From Zavarzinia compransoris (GTDB lineage Bacteria; Pseudomonadota; Alphaproteobacteria; Zavarziniales; Zavarziniaceae): DNA of 64,000 bases. The position numbers were made by a program, and so were the translations under genes. Where the stretch lies: the NCBI RefSeq assembly GCF_003173055.1, contig NZ_QGLF01000005.1:62001-126000 (forward strand), in the 5' to 3' direction. A model generated the notes under the pieces. The model worked only from the letters and a program-made list of their open reading frames with translations, had not been told where the DNA came from and made no database searches. Positions 18,575 through 25,934 of this stretch are shown here, in pieces (position 1 is the first letter of the stretch; each line of letters opens with the position of its first letter).

Positions 18575-19450
18575 ATGGCGATATACTTCGAGGTATTGCG
18601 TGACGGGGGGAAGTGCTCGGCACGCGCGAACGGGGCCGATCCGCTGGCCGTCGGATCTCGCGTCCGCTTTGGCGGGACGAAATACGGCCTGTCCAACGAC
18701 AGCGGGCATTTCGGCCATAGCCTGGCCGCGCAGCACCTGTTCCGGGCGGCCGACTACGGCGCCGTCTTCGGCTTCTGGAGCGATTTCATCGAGCCGACCG
18801 CGGTTTGCGAGGGGCAAAGTTTCCTGTCCCTCAATACCTACGACCGGGCCCGCTTCACCTTCGGCTTCGGCCAGTTCGCGGTCCATGTCGCCGATCACGA
18901 CTTCATCCGCTGGTTCCGCGACATGCTGGGCCGTCCCGAGGCGGACGATTATTTCCCCAACCTCGAAGTGCGCAACGGCCGCATCTGCAAGATCGAGACC
19001 GGCAAGGCGATCCCGTTGGAGAGCGCGGACAGCACCGGGCCCCTGCAACTCTATCTCAACCCGACCCTCGAAGCCGTCGAGGACGACGAGATCGTCGCCG
19101 CGGCCAAGCTGCTTCATTGGACCATTCACCACCCCGAGGTGAAACTGCTCCAGGTGCAGCACATGGTAAACACGGCCCGCGCCCTGGTCCGGGAGGCGGA
19201 CAAGCGCCTTGGCCTGGACGGCAAGACGGCCGACATCTGCGCCGTGATCTTCGATATCCGCCATCAGGGCCGCGGCACCTATGCGGAAATGCAGGCCGCG
19301 CTGTTGAAGTCGAAGCCCTTCGACGCCCTCCTCCAGGTGGGGGCGGACGATCAGGCCGGCCGGGTGGCCAACCTGAAGTCGGCGATGAAGTCCCGCCAAG
19401 CGGCGCTGGCCGCCCGCCGCTGGTCCCGCCAGCGCGGCGATTTCGTTTAA
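18575..19450 (+). CDS. Protein of unknown function, paired with a DUF2272 protein
   Basis: The 291-residue product has no signal peptide or membrane helix. Residues about 85-110 (LNTYDRARFTFGFGQFAVHV) and the later VIFDIRHQGRGTYAEM are reminiscent of lysozyme- or chitosanase-like hydrolases, in which an aromatic TFG-Q loop lines the cleft, but I cannot identify the family with certainty. The following gene starts 12 bases downstream and encodes a putative cell-wall amidase-like domain, suggesting a joint role in peptidoglycan or other polymer processing. An AT-rich leader with a hairpin precedes it. Confidence 0.7.
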   Translation: MAIYFEVLRDGGKCSARANGADPLAVGSRVRFGGTKYGLSNDSGHFGHSLAAQHLFRAADYGAVFGFWSDFIEPTAVCEGQSFLSLNTYDRARFTFGFGQFAVHVADHDFIRWFRDMLGRPEADDYFPNLEVRNGRICKIETGKAIPLESADSTGPLQLYLNPTLEAVEDDEIVAAAKLLHWTIHHPEVKLLQVQHMVNTARALVREADKRLGLDGKTADICAVIFDIRHQGRGTYAEMQAALLKSKPFDALLQVGADDQAGRVANLKSAMKSRQAALAARRWSRQRGDFV

Positions 19451-19462
19451 GGGAGGCGTCGG

Positions 19463-20098
19463 ATGACCACGGTCGAAAAACTGGTGCAGGCGGCGCGTGC
19501 GGAATGGACGCGGTGGGGCGGGCCCGTCCTCACGCGCGAGGGCAAGCGGCTCGGCTTCTCGTACAAGATCATGGAGGGCGAGCATCCCTACTGGACCTAT
19601 GTCGGCGCCTATTGGAAAGAGATCGGCAGCGATCTCGACGGCCGGGACCGCAGCAAGGCCTGGTCCGGCGCCTTCATCTCCTATTGCTTCGCGAAGGCGG
19701 GGGCCGGCAAGAAATTCCCCGAATCGGGCAATCACTCCGAATATGTCGCATCGATCGCCACCGGCAAGTTTGCCGGCCTCCAGTTGGTGGATGCCAAGTC
19801 GGTGCCGCTGGCCGTGGGCGATCTGCTGTGGGCGACCCGGCGGGGCGATGGCTGCCGCAAGCCGCCGGCGACATTCGAGGCGGCGCTGGTCGAACTGGAC
19901 GGGATCGCCAAGGGCAAGGCGGACACATTCTGCAGTCACGTCGATATCGTCGTGGCCCTGCGCCCGGGCGAGGTCGACGTCATCGGCGGCAACGTCGATG
20001 ATGCCGTCACCCGGACCACCTATATCCTGGACCAGCAGGGCTTGATCGCGGATGCGCGCCGGTCGTTCATCGGCGTGGTCAAGAACACGATGGCCTGA
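19463..20098 (+). CDS. DUF2272-domain protein, probable cell-wall hydrolase
   Basis: The 211-residue product matches the DUF2272 pattern: AWSGAFISYCFAKAG at about 66-80, FPESGNHSEYV at about 86-95, and CSHVDIVVALRPGEVDVIGGNV later, with the histidine/aspartate spacing seen in CHAP/NlpC-like folds. The usual nucleophile position holds serine (WSGAF), which is normal for DUF2272. There is no signal peptide. GGGAGGCG precedes the ATG. It forms a two-gene unit with the upstream unknown gene; export route and target are unknown. Confidence 0.75.
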   Translation: MTTVEKLVQAARAEWTRWGGPVLTREGKRLGFSYKIMEGEHPYWTYVGAYWKEIGSDLDGRDRSKAWSGAFISYCFAKAGAGKKFPESGNHSEYVASIATGKFAGLQLVDAKSVPLAVGDLLWATRRGDGCRKPPATFEAALVELDGIAKGKADTFCSHVDIVVALRPGEVDVIGGNVDDAVTRTTYILDQQGLIADARRSFIGVVKNTMA

Positions 20099-20197
20099 GC
20101 CGGCGCGGCATCGAATTGCTGCGCAAGATCGGGGCAGCCCGTGGCAGGTTGGTACGGCATGGTGGCCGGCGCCGCAACCCGCCACGGGATTGTTCCG

Positions 20198-21268
20198 ATG
20201 ACGACTGATTCTCTGCCTGATGCCGATGCCTGCTGGTCCCGCCTGATCGATGGCGGGGCGGGGCCCGACTTCATCTACGGCGTCACCACCACCGGGGTCG
20301 CCTGCCGGCCGGGCTGCCCGTCGCGCCGGCCGCGGCGGGAGAATGTGCGTTTCTTCGCCGATCTGGCGGCGGCTGCGGCGGCCGGCTTCCGGCCGTGCAA
20401 GCGCTGCCGGCCGGACCAGGCCCTGGGCGCGGCGGCGGCGCGGGCGACGGTGGCGGTCGAGAAAGCCTGCCGCCTGATCCGCGAGGCGCTGGCGGCGGGG
20501 GAGGCGGCGCCGACCCTGCATGCGCTGGCCGAGGCGGTGAACCTCTCGCCCTTCCATTTCCAGCGCCTGTTCAAGCGGGTGGCCGGGGTTTCGCCCCGCG
20601 ACTATGCCGCCGGCTGCAAGCAGGGCCGGCTGGTCGAACTGCTGGGCCAGGGCGACGATGTCGCCGGCGCGCTCTACGAGGCCGGCTTTGGCGCGGTGTC
20701 CGACGCCTATCGCGCGGTCAAGGCGGCGACGGGCACGACGCCGGCGAAACTGAAGGCGGGGGGCTTCGATCTCTGGTGGGGCGCGGTCGAGACCCTGCTC
20801 GGCCTGACCCTGGTGGCGGCGACCGGCCAGGGCATCGCCGCCCTCTTCATGGGCGAGGACGAGGAATTGCTGATCGCCGACCTCGTCCGCCGCTTCCCCC
20901 ATGCCCGCATCATGCCCGACGACGGCCGCCTCGAACCGCTGCTGGCGGCGGTCGCCACGCGGGCGGCGGCGCCGGAGGCCGGGGGCGACCTGCCCCTCGA
21001 CCTGCGCGGCACCGCCTTCGAGATCCAGGTCTGGCAGGCGCTGCGCGACATTCCGGTGGGCGAGACCCGGACCTATGGCGCGCTGGCGGCGGCGATCGGC
21101 AAGCCCGGCGCGGCGCGGGCGGTGGGGCGCGCCTGCGGCGCCAATCCGGTCTCGATCCTGGTGCCCTGCCACCGCGCGGTCGGTTCCGACGGCTCGCTCA
21201 CCGGCTATCGCTGGGGCACCGCCCGCAAGCGGAAACTGCTGGAACTGGAGCGGGATGCGGCATCCTGA
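20198..21268 (+). CDS. ada: Bifunctional Ada: methylphosphotriester/O6-methylguanine-DNA methyltransferase and activator
   Basis: The 356-residue product has the full Ada architecture: N-terminal zinc domain with Cys36, Cys40, Cys67 and Cys70 (CRPGC and PCKRC), an AraC-type helix-turn-helix (LHALAEAVNLSPFHFQRLFK), and the C-terminal alkyltransferase with PCHR (Cys about 324) preceded by GRACGANP. Ada directly reverses alkylation damage and, once methylated, activates its regulon. The start MTTDSLPDAD gives near-equal length to E. coli Ada; a GTG 19 codons upstream is less likely. Confidence 0.93.
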   Translation: MTTDSLPDADACWSRLIDGGAGPDFIYGVTTTGVACRPGCPSRRPRRENVRFFADLAAAAAAGFRPCKRCRPDQALGAAAARATVAVEKACRLIREALAAGEAAPTLHALAEAVNLSPFHFQRLFKRVAGVSPRDYAAGCKQGRLVELLGQGDDVAGALYEAGFGAVSDAYRAVKAATGTTPAKLKAGGFDLWWGAVETLLGLTLVAATGQGIAALFMGEDEELLIADLVRRFPHARIMPDDGRLEPLLAAVATRAAAPEAGGDLPLDLRGTAFEIQVWQALRDIPVGETRTYGALAAAIGKPGAARAVGRACGANPVSILVPCHRAVGSDGSLTGYRWGTARKRKLLELERDAAS

Positions 21269-21344
21269 CCCGGTTCCCCGCCCGAATGGTTCCTTTTGGC
21301 AATAGGCCGGGGCCCGCCGCTTCTGCTACGCAGCAAGAGAAGCC

Positions 21345-21372
21345 TTGTTTGCTCTTGCCCCTTTTGTAATAG
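21345..21372 (+). promoter_or_regulatory. Possible promoter ahead of the oxidase-IV/pnt genes
   Basis: TTGTTT (21345-21350) and TAATAG (21367-21372) lie 16 bases apart in the AT-rich part of the 258-base gap between ada and the small oxidase gene. Both elements depart from consensus and the implied leader is about 150 bases, so this is tentative. Nothing else recognisable was seen in the gap. Confidence 0.3.
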
Positions 21373-21526
21373 TGCGCGCCGAATAAGGGGTCTGGCGGGA
21401 TTGGCGAGCGGTTTTTCGACGGTCGTGCCGGGCAAATAAGAAATCTTGAACTTTAGGATCTGCACTCGGCGCCGATAACGGGTTGCGCCTCTATCGGATC
21501 GTCGGGGAGCCTCGGGAACAGACGTC

Positions 21527-21643
21527 ATGACGATGGACATCACCGAACAGCGGAAGACTTATGCTCTGTTCATGAGCCTGACCAAATGGGGGATCATCGC
21601 CTGCATCGGCCTGCTGGTGCTGATGGCGATCTTCCTGGTTTGA
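21527..21643 (+). CDS. aa3-type cytochrome c oxidase subunit IV-like peptide
   Basis: A 38-residue peptide beginning MTMDITEQRKTYALFMSLTK and ending in one hydrophobic helix (IIACIGLLVLMAIFLV). This matches the small bacterial aa3 cytochrome oxidase subunit IV, a single-helix accessory subunit in alphaproteobacterial oxidases. It often lies directly upstream of the transhydrogenase genes, as here (about 100 bases). MDITEQ, two codons later, may be the true start. Easily missed because of its size. Confidence 0.82.
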   Translation: MTMDITEQRKTYALFMSLTKWGIIACIGLLVLMAIFLV

Positions 21644-21747
21644 CCGCGCTGCTTTGACCGCTTCGGGGGGCGGGGACCGGCGTTTCGGCCGGGCCCGCGT
21701 CCTTCCGCTTTCTTCCGCCAATAATACCGCTCAAGTCTGGGGGCCAG

Positions 21748-22884
21748 ATGAGGATTGCTATCCCTAAGGAGCGGCGGCCGAACGAGAATCGTGTCGCTGC
21801 CTCTCCTGAATCCGTGAAGAAGCTGATCGCGCTCGGCGCCGAGATCGTGATCGAGACCGGGGCCGGTATCGCCTCGGCCGTGCCCGATGCCGCCTTCGAA
21901 GCCGCCGGCGCCAGGATCGCGCCCGACGCCGCCTCGACCATCGCGGGCGCCGACGTCGTCTTCCACGTGCAGCGTCCGCTGCCGGAAGAGCTTCAGCACT
22001 TCAAGCGCGGGGCCGTGCTCATCGCCGGCCTCAATCCCTATGCCGACCGCGACAGCGTGAAGGCCTATGCCGAGGCCGGCATCGACGCCTTCGCGATGGA
22101 ATTCGTGCCGCGCATCACCCGTGCGCAGTCGATGGACATCCTGTCGTCCCAGGCCAATCTCGCCGGCTATCGCGCCGTCATCGAAGCCGCGGCCGAATAC
22201 GCCCGCGCCTTCCCGATGATGATGACCGCCGCCGGCACCGTGGCCCCGGCCCGCACCCTGATCATGGGCGTCGGCGTCGCCGGCCTCCAGGCCATCGCGA
22301 CGGCGAAGCGTCTCGGCGCCATCGTCTCGGCGACCGACGTGCGCCCGGCCACCAAGGAACAGGTGGAATCGCTGGGCGGCACTTTCGTCGCGGTCATGGA
22401 CGAGGAATTCAAGAACGCCCAGACCGCCGGCGGCTATGCCAAGGAAATGTCCAAGGACTATCAGGCGAAGCAGAACGCCCTGATCGCGGACACGATCAAG
22501 AAGCAGGACATCGTGGTCACCACCGCGCTGATCCCGGGCCGCCCTGCGCCGGTCCTGGTGACGCCGGAGATGGTCGCCACCATGAAGCCGGGCGCGGTCA
22601 TCGTCGATCTCGCGGTCGAACAGGGCGGCAACTGCCCCCTGTCGCGGCCGGGCGAGGTGGTGGTCACCGAGAACGGCGTGAAGATCGTCGGCATCATCAA
22701 CCTGCCCAGCCGGATTTCGGTCGATGCCTCGCAGCTCTTCGCCAAGAACCTGCTGAACTTCATCACGCCGCTGGTCTCGAAGGAGACCAAGCAACTCGCG
22801 ATCGACTGGGAAGACGAGATCATCAAGGCCTCCATCCTGACCAAGGGTGGCGCCGTGGTGCATCCGGCCTTCGCCGCCGCCTGA
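21748..22884 (+). CDS. pntAA: Proton-translocating NAD(P) transhydrogenase, subunit alpha part 1
   Basis: This is the NAD-binding domain I of the Re/Si-specific transhydrogenase, which couples hydride transfer from NADH to NADP with proton uptake. The 378-residue product has the alanine-dehydrogenase-like N-terminus (MRIAIPKERRPNENRVAASP), the Rossmann loop GVGVAGLQAIATAKRLGA and VDLAVEQGGNCPLS. Alpha is split into two genes, the alphaproteobacterial arrangement. It is followed after 16 bases by pntAB. Confidence 0.95.
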   Translation: MRIAIPKERRPNENRVAASPESVKKLIALGAEIVIETGAGIASAVPDAAFEAAGARIAPDAASTIAGADVVFHVQRPLPEELQHFKRGAVLIAGLNPYADRDSVKAYAEAGIDAFAMEFVPRITRAQSMDILSSQANLAGYRAVIEAAAEYARAFPMMMTAAGTVAPARTLIMGVGVAGLQAIATAKRLGAIVSATDVRPATKEQVESLGGTFVAVMDEEFKNAQTAGGYAKEMSKDYQAKQNALIADTIKKQDIVVTTALIPGRPAPVLVTPEMVATMKPGAVIVDLAVEQGGNCPLSRPGEVVVTENGVKIVGIINLPSRISVDASQLFAKNLLNFITPLVSKETKQLAIDWEDEIIKASILTKGGAVVHPAFAAA

Positions 22885-22900
22885 TCGAAGAGGTGACGCC

Positions 22901-23200
22901 ATGGATCATTTCATTTCCCTGCTCTCCATCTTCGTGCTGGCCGTCTTCGTCGGCTATTACGTCGTCTGGAGCGTGACGCCCGCCCTGCACACGCCGCTGA
23001 TGGCGGTGACCAACGCGATTTCGAGCGTGATCATCGTCGGCGCCATCATCGCCGTCGCCGTGCCGGCCATTTCTTCGGCCTCCTGGGCCTCGAAGATCTT
23101 CGGCTTCGTCGCGGTGATCTTCGCCTCGGTGAATATCTTCGGCGGGTTCATGGTCACGAGCCGAATGCTCGCCATGTACAAGAAAAAAGAAAAGAAGTGA
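22901..23200 (+). CDS. pntAB: NAD(P) transhydrogenase subunit alpha part 2
   Basis: The 99-residue membrane part of the split alpha subunit, with three hydrophobic segments (about 4-24, 35-57, 64-86) and the charged end MYKKKEKK. It contains the conserved TPLMAVTNAISSVI. With PntB it forms the proton channel (domain II). It starts at an ATG after AGAGGTGACGCC. Confidence 0.94.
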   Translation: MDHFISLLSIFVLAVFVGYYVVWSVTPALHTPLMAVTNAISSVIIVGAIIAVAVPAISSASWASKIFGFVAVIFASVNIFGGFMVTSRMLAMYKKKEKK

Positions 23201-23213
23201 GGAGTAGACGTCG

Positions 23214-24647
23214 ATGAACGCCAATCTCGCTTCTGTCCTGTACCTCGTCTCCGGGGTGCTGTTCATTCTCGCGCTGCGGGGCCTGTCGTCGCCCGCCACC
23301 TCGCGCACGGGCAACCGCTACGGCATGATCGGCATGACCATCGCGGTCGTGACCACCCTGCTGTCGCACCAGGTGCTGCCGAATATCGACGCGCTGACGA
23401 TCGCCATGATCGTGGTCGCGCTCGCCATCGGCGGCGGCATCGGCGCGGTGATCGCCAAGCGCGTCGCCATGACCTCGATGCCGCAGCTCGTCGCCGCGTT
23501 CCACAGCCTCGTCGGCATGGCCGCGGTGCTGGTCGCGGCGGCCGCCTACTATGTGCCGGATTCCTATGGCATCACCCTGCCCGAGCCCGAAGGCGGCATC
23601 AAGACCGGCTCGCTGATCGAAATGGGCCTTGGCGTCGCCATCGGCGCCATCACCTTCTCGGGCTCGATCATCGCCTTCGCCAAGCTGAACGGCAATATGT
23701 CGGGCGCGCCGATCATCCTGCCGGCCCGGCACCTGCTGAACATCGCGATCGCGACGGCGATCGTCGTGCTGCTGGTCATCCTGATCGTGACCAAGGGCGA
23801 GGCGACCTGGGCCTTCTGGGCTCTGACCGCGCTCTCCTTCGTCATCGGCATCACCCTGATCGTCCCGATCGGCGGCGCCGACATGCCGGTGGTCGTGTCC
23901 ATGCTCAACTCCTATTCGGGTTGGGCGGCGGCCGGCATCGGCTTCACGCTGCAGAACACCGCGTTGATCATCACCGGTTCGCTGGTGGGGTCGTCGGGCG
24001 CCATCCTGTCCTACATCATGTGCAAGGGCATGAACCGCTCGTTCATCAGCGTCATCCTCGGCGGCTTCGGTGCCGACGCGGGTGCGGCGGCGGCGGCCGG
24101 GGGCAAGAAGGAAACCCGCCCGGTCAAGCAGGGCTCGGCCGACGACGCGTCCTTCATCATGAAGAACGCCGGCTCGGTGATCATCGTCCCCGGCTACGGC
24201 ATGGCGGTGTCCCAGGCCCAGCATGCGCTGCGCGAAATGGCCGACCTGCTGAAGGCCGAGGGCGTGAAAGTGTCCTACGCCATCCACCCGGTGGCGGGCC
24301 GCATGCCCGGCCACATGAACGTGCTGCTGGCCGAAGCCAATGTGCCCTACGACGAAGTGTTCGAGCTTGAGGACATCAACTCGGCCTTCTCGCAGGCGGA
24401 CGTCGCCTTCGTCATCGGCGCCAACGACGTGACCAACCCGGCGGCGAAGACCGACAAGGCCTCGCCGATCTACGGCATGCCCATCCTTGAAGTCGACAAG
24501 GCGAAGACGGTGCTGTTCGTGAAGCGCGGCATGTCGTCGGGCTATGCCGGCGTCGAGAACGAACTGTTCTTCCGCGACAACACCATGATGCTCTTCGGCG
24601 ACGCCAAGAAGGTGGTCGAGGAAATCGTCAAGGGTCTTGGCCACTAA
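23214..24647 (+). CDS. pntB: NAD(P) transhydrogenase subunit beta
   Basis: PntB carries most of the transmembrane channel and the NADP-binding domain III. The 477-residue product has about nine helices to residue 275, then domain III with VPGYGMAVSQAQHALREMA, HPVAGRMPGHMNVLLAEA, GANDVTNPAA and the late KRGMSSGYAGVENELF. The gene closes the pnt operon and is followed by a strong terminator. Confidence 0.95.
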   Translation: MNANLASVLYLVSGVLFILALRGLSSPATSRTGNRYGMIGMTIAVVTTLLSHQVLPNIDALTIAMIVVALAIGGGIGAVIAKRVAMTSMPQLVAAFHSLVGMAAVLVAAAAYYVPDSYGITLPEPEGGIKTGSLIEMGLGVAIGAITFSGSIIAFAKLNGNMSGAPIILPARHLLNIAIATAIVVLLVILIVTKGEATWAFWALTALSFVIGITLIVPIGGADMPVVVSMLNSYSGWAAAGIGFTLQNTALIITGSLVGSSGAILSYIMCKGMNRSFISVILGGFGADAGAAAAAGGKKETRPVKQGSADDASFIMKNAGSVIIVPGYGMAVSQAQHALREMADLLKAEGVKVSYAIHPVAGRMPGHMNVLLAEANVPYDEVFELEDINSAFSQADVAFVIGANDVTNPAAKTDKASPIYGMPILEVDKAKTVLFVKRGMSSGYAGVENELFFRDNTMMLFGDAKKVVEEIVKGLGH

Positions 24648-24667
24648 GCCGGACGCCTGAAAGATCG

Positions 24668-24697
24668 GGGCCGCGCCAGCGATGGCGCGGCCCTTTT
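24668..24697 (+). terminator. Rho-independent terminator of the pnt operon
   Basis: A perfect 11-base stem (24668-24678 paired with 24683-24693) with a GCGA tetraloop is followed immediately by TTTT. It lies 20 bases after the pntB stop and marks the edge between GC-rich housekeeping DNA and the AT-rich island. Confidence 0.9.
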
Positions 24698-24705
24698 CGT
24701 TCTAT

Positions 24706-24734
24706 TTGAGATGTTTCTTAATCAACTCTAGGAT
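24706..24734 (+). promoter_or_regulatory. Putative promoter of the RelA/SpoT-domain gene
   Basis: TTGAGA (24706-24711) and TAGGAT (24729-24734) are separated by 17 bases, about 50 bases before the ATG at 24782. The island thus seems to carry its own promoter, just after the pnt terminator. AT-rich DNA gives chance matches easily, so confidence is limited. Confidence 0.4.
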
Positions 24735-24781
24735 GGTAAATTCTGGATTTCCTCCCCTCTGGATAATAGGCGGAAGCGCGA

Positions 24782-25843
24782 ATGGTTTGGGCAACCTTGG
24801 AGTATTCGCCGGAGCAGGTAAACAGTGCCGGCAAAAAATTAGCTGGCTTGATTTTTCCAGTTATCACTAGCGAGGGGGTTAATGTTCTCTCGATTATCAA
24901 TAATTGGCGTTCGGCACATGCTTTTCCATTAAATACATTCCAAATGACATTGAGAAACAAGGCAAAAAAAATTGAAAGAGAAATTATCGTGGCCCAAAGA
25001 ATTAAAAGGCTTGAGTCTATTCATAGAAAATTGACGCAGAAAAATTCCATGAGAATGACTCAAATGCAAGATATTGCGGGGTGCCGGGTGGTTTTTAAGG
25101 AAAAAGGAAGCGTATATTCTCTTGTTGAAGAATATAAAAACACTGGATTCTCTCATGCATTTAAGGGTGAGAAGGATTACATTTTAAATCCCAAAGCGGA
25201 TGGATATAGATCGTACCATTTGATATTTCAATACAAAGGAAGAGGGGTGAATATGAAATATGATAACTTAAAAATAGAAATACAAATTAGAACTCAGCCA
25301 CAGCATGCCTGGGCGACAGCTGTGGAAGCGGTTGGTTTGTTTACGCGTCAGGCTCTGAAATCAAATCAGGGAAACCAGGATTGGCTTCGATTTTTTGCTC
25401 TTATGGGCACTGCTATTTCGATTATAGAAAACTGCAATCCAGTGCCAGGAACTCCCGATAATCGGCGTGAATTGGTTAGGGAAATTGAAAGCTTATCTAA
25501 AAGATTAAATGTATCAAATGTATTACAAATGTATAACTCTACGATAGAGTTCATTGGGGGCGCTAAAGATTCTAAATATTTTCTTCTTGATCTTGATCCT
25601 AATGCTGGAACTATTAAAATAAGAAGATTCAAGGCAAAAGAATCTGCTGAAGCAAATAGATTTTACACGGATCTGGAGGGGTCTATATCTGATAATTCTC
25701 CGAACCAAATAGTATTGGTGTCTGTTGAGAACATTAATTCCTTAAAAAGAGCATATCCAAATTACTTCATGGATACGGATATATTTTCAAAAATTGTTGC
25801 GAACATTCGGCGTGGGGACTTTTCTATGCCTACCCCTCAATAA
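24782..25843 (+). CDS. RelA/SpoT-domain nucleotide pyrophosphokinase-like protein on an AT-rich island
   Basis: The 353-residue product contains a RelA/SpoT synthetase domain (about 35-200) with the expected residues: R73-x-K75 and S79-I80-xx-K83, D97 in MQDIAGCR, G141-Y142-R-S with H146, and E166 in EIQIRT followed by QHAWATAVE. It lacks the HD hydrolase, TGS and ACT domains, so it is not a housekeeping Rel. The C-terminal 150 residues are unrecognised. Relatives include stand-alone alarmone synthetases and toxic, defence-linked forms that modify tRNA or make (pp)pApp. Base composition and codon use are sharply AT-rich compared with both neighbours, indicating horizontal acquisition. No antitoxin gene is visible beside it. 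Confidence 0.85.
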   Translation: MVWATLEYSPEQVNSAGKKLAGLIFPVITSEGVNVLSIINNWRSAHAFPLNTFQMTLRNKAKKIEREIIVAQRIKRLESIHRKLTQKNSMRMTQMQDIAGCRVVFKEKGSVYSLVEEYKNTGFSHAFKGEKDYILNPKADGYRSYHLIFQYKGRGVNMKYDNLKIEIQIRTQPQHAWATAVEAVGLFTRQALKSNQGNQDWLRFFALMGTAISIIENCNPVPGTPDNRRELVREIESLSKRLNVSNVLQMYNSTIEFIGGAKDSKYFLLDLDPNAGTIKIRRFKAKESAEANRFYTDLEGSISDNSPNQIVLVSVENINSLKRAYPNYFMDTDIFSKIVANIRRGDFSMPTPQ

Positions 25844-25934
25844 TTTCATTCAACACTACGGTGGAGTCATCGTTGTTTCCCCGCCACCGGCTTTGCCCTA
25901 TGGTCGCGGCCCCGAAACGTGACGAGCCCGACTC

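Noticed and set aside
18551-21172. Very long minus-strand open frame opposite the DUF2272 cassette and ada
   Set aside because: It is antisense to four well-supported genes, has Arg/Gly/Asp/His-rich shadow composition and no recognisable domain; high GC leaves such frames open by chance.
24682-24870. Short plus-strand frame across the pnt terminator and into the AT-rich island
   Set aside because: It begins inside the terminator hairpin, has no ribosome site and overlaps the better-supported RelA/SpoT-domain gene.
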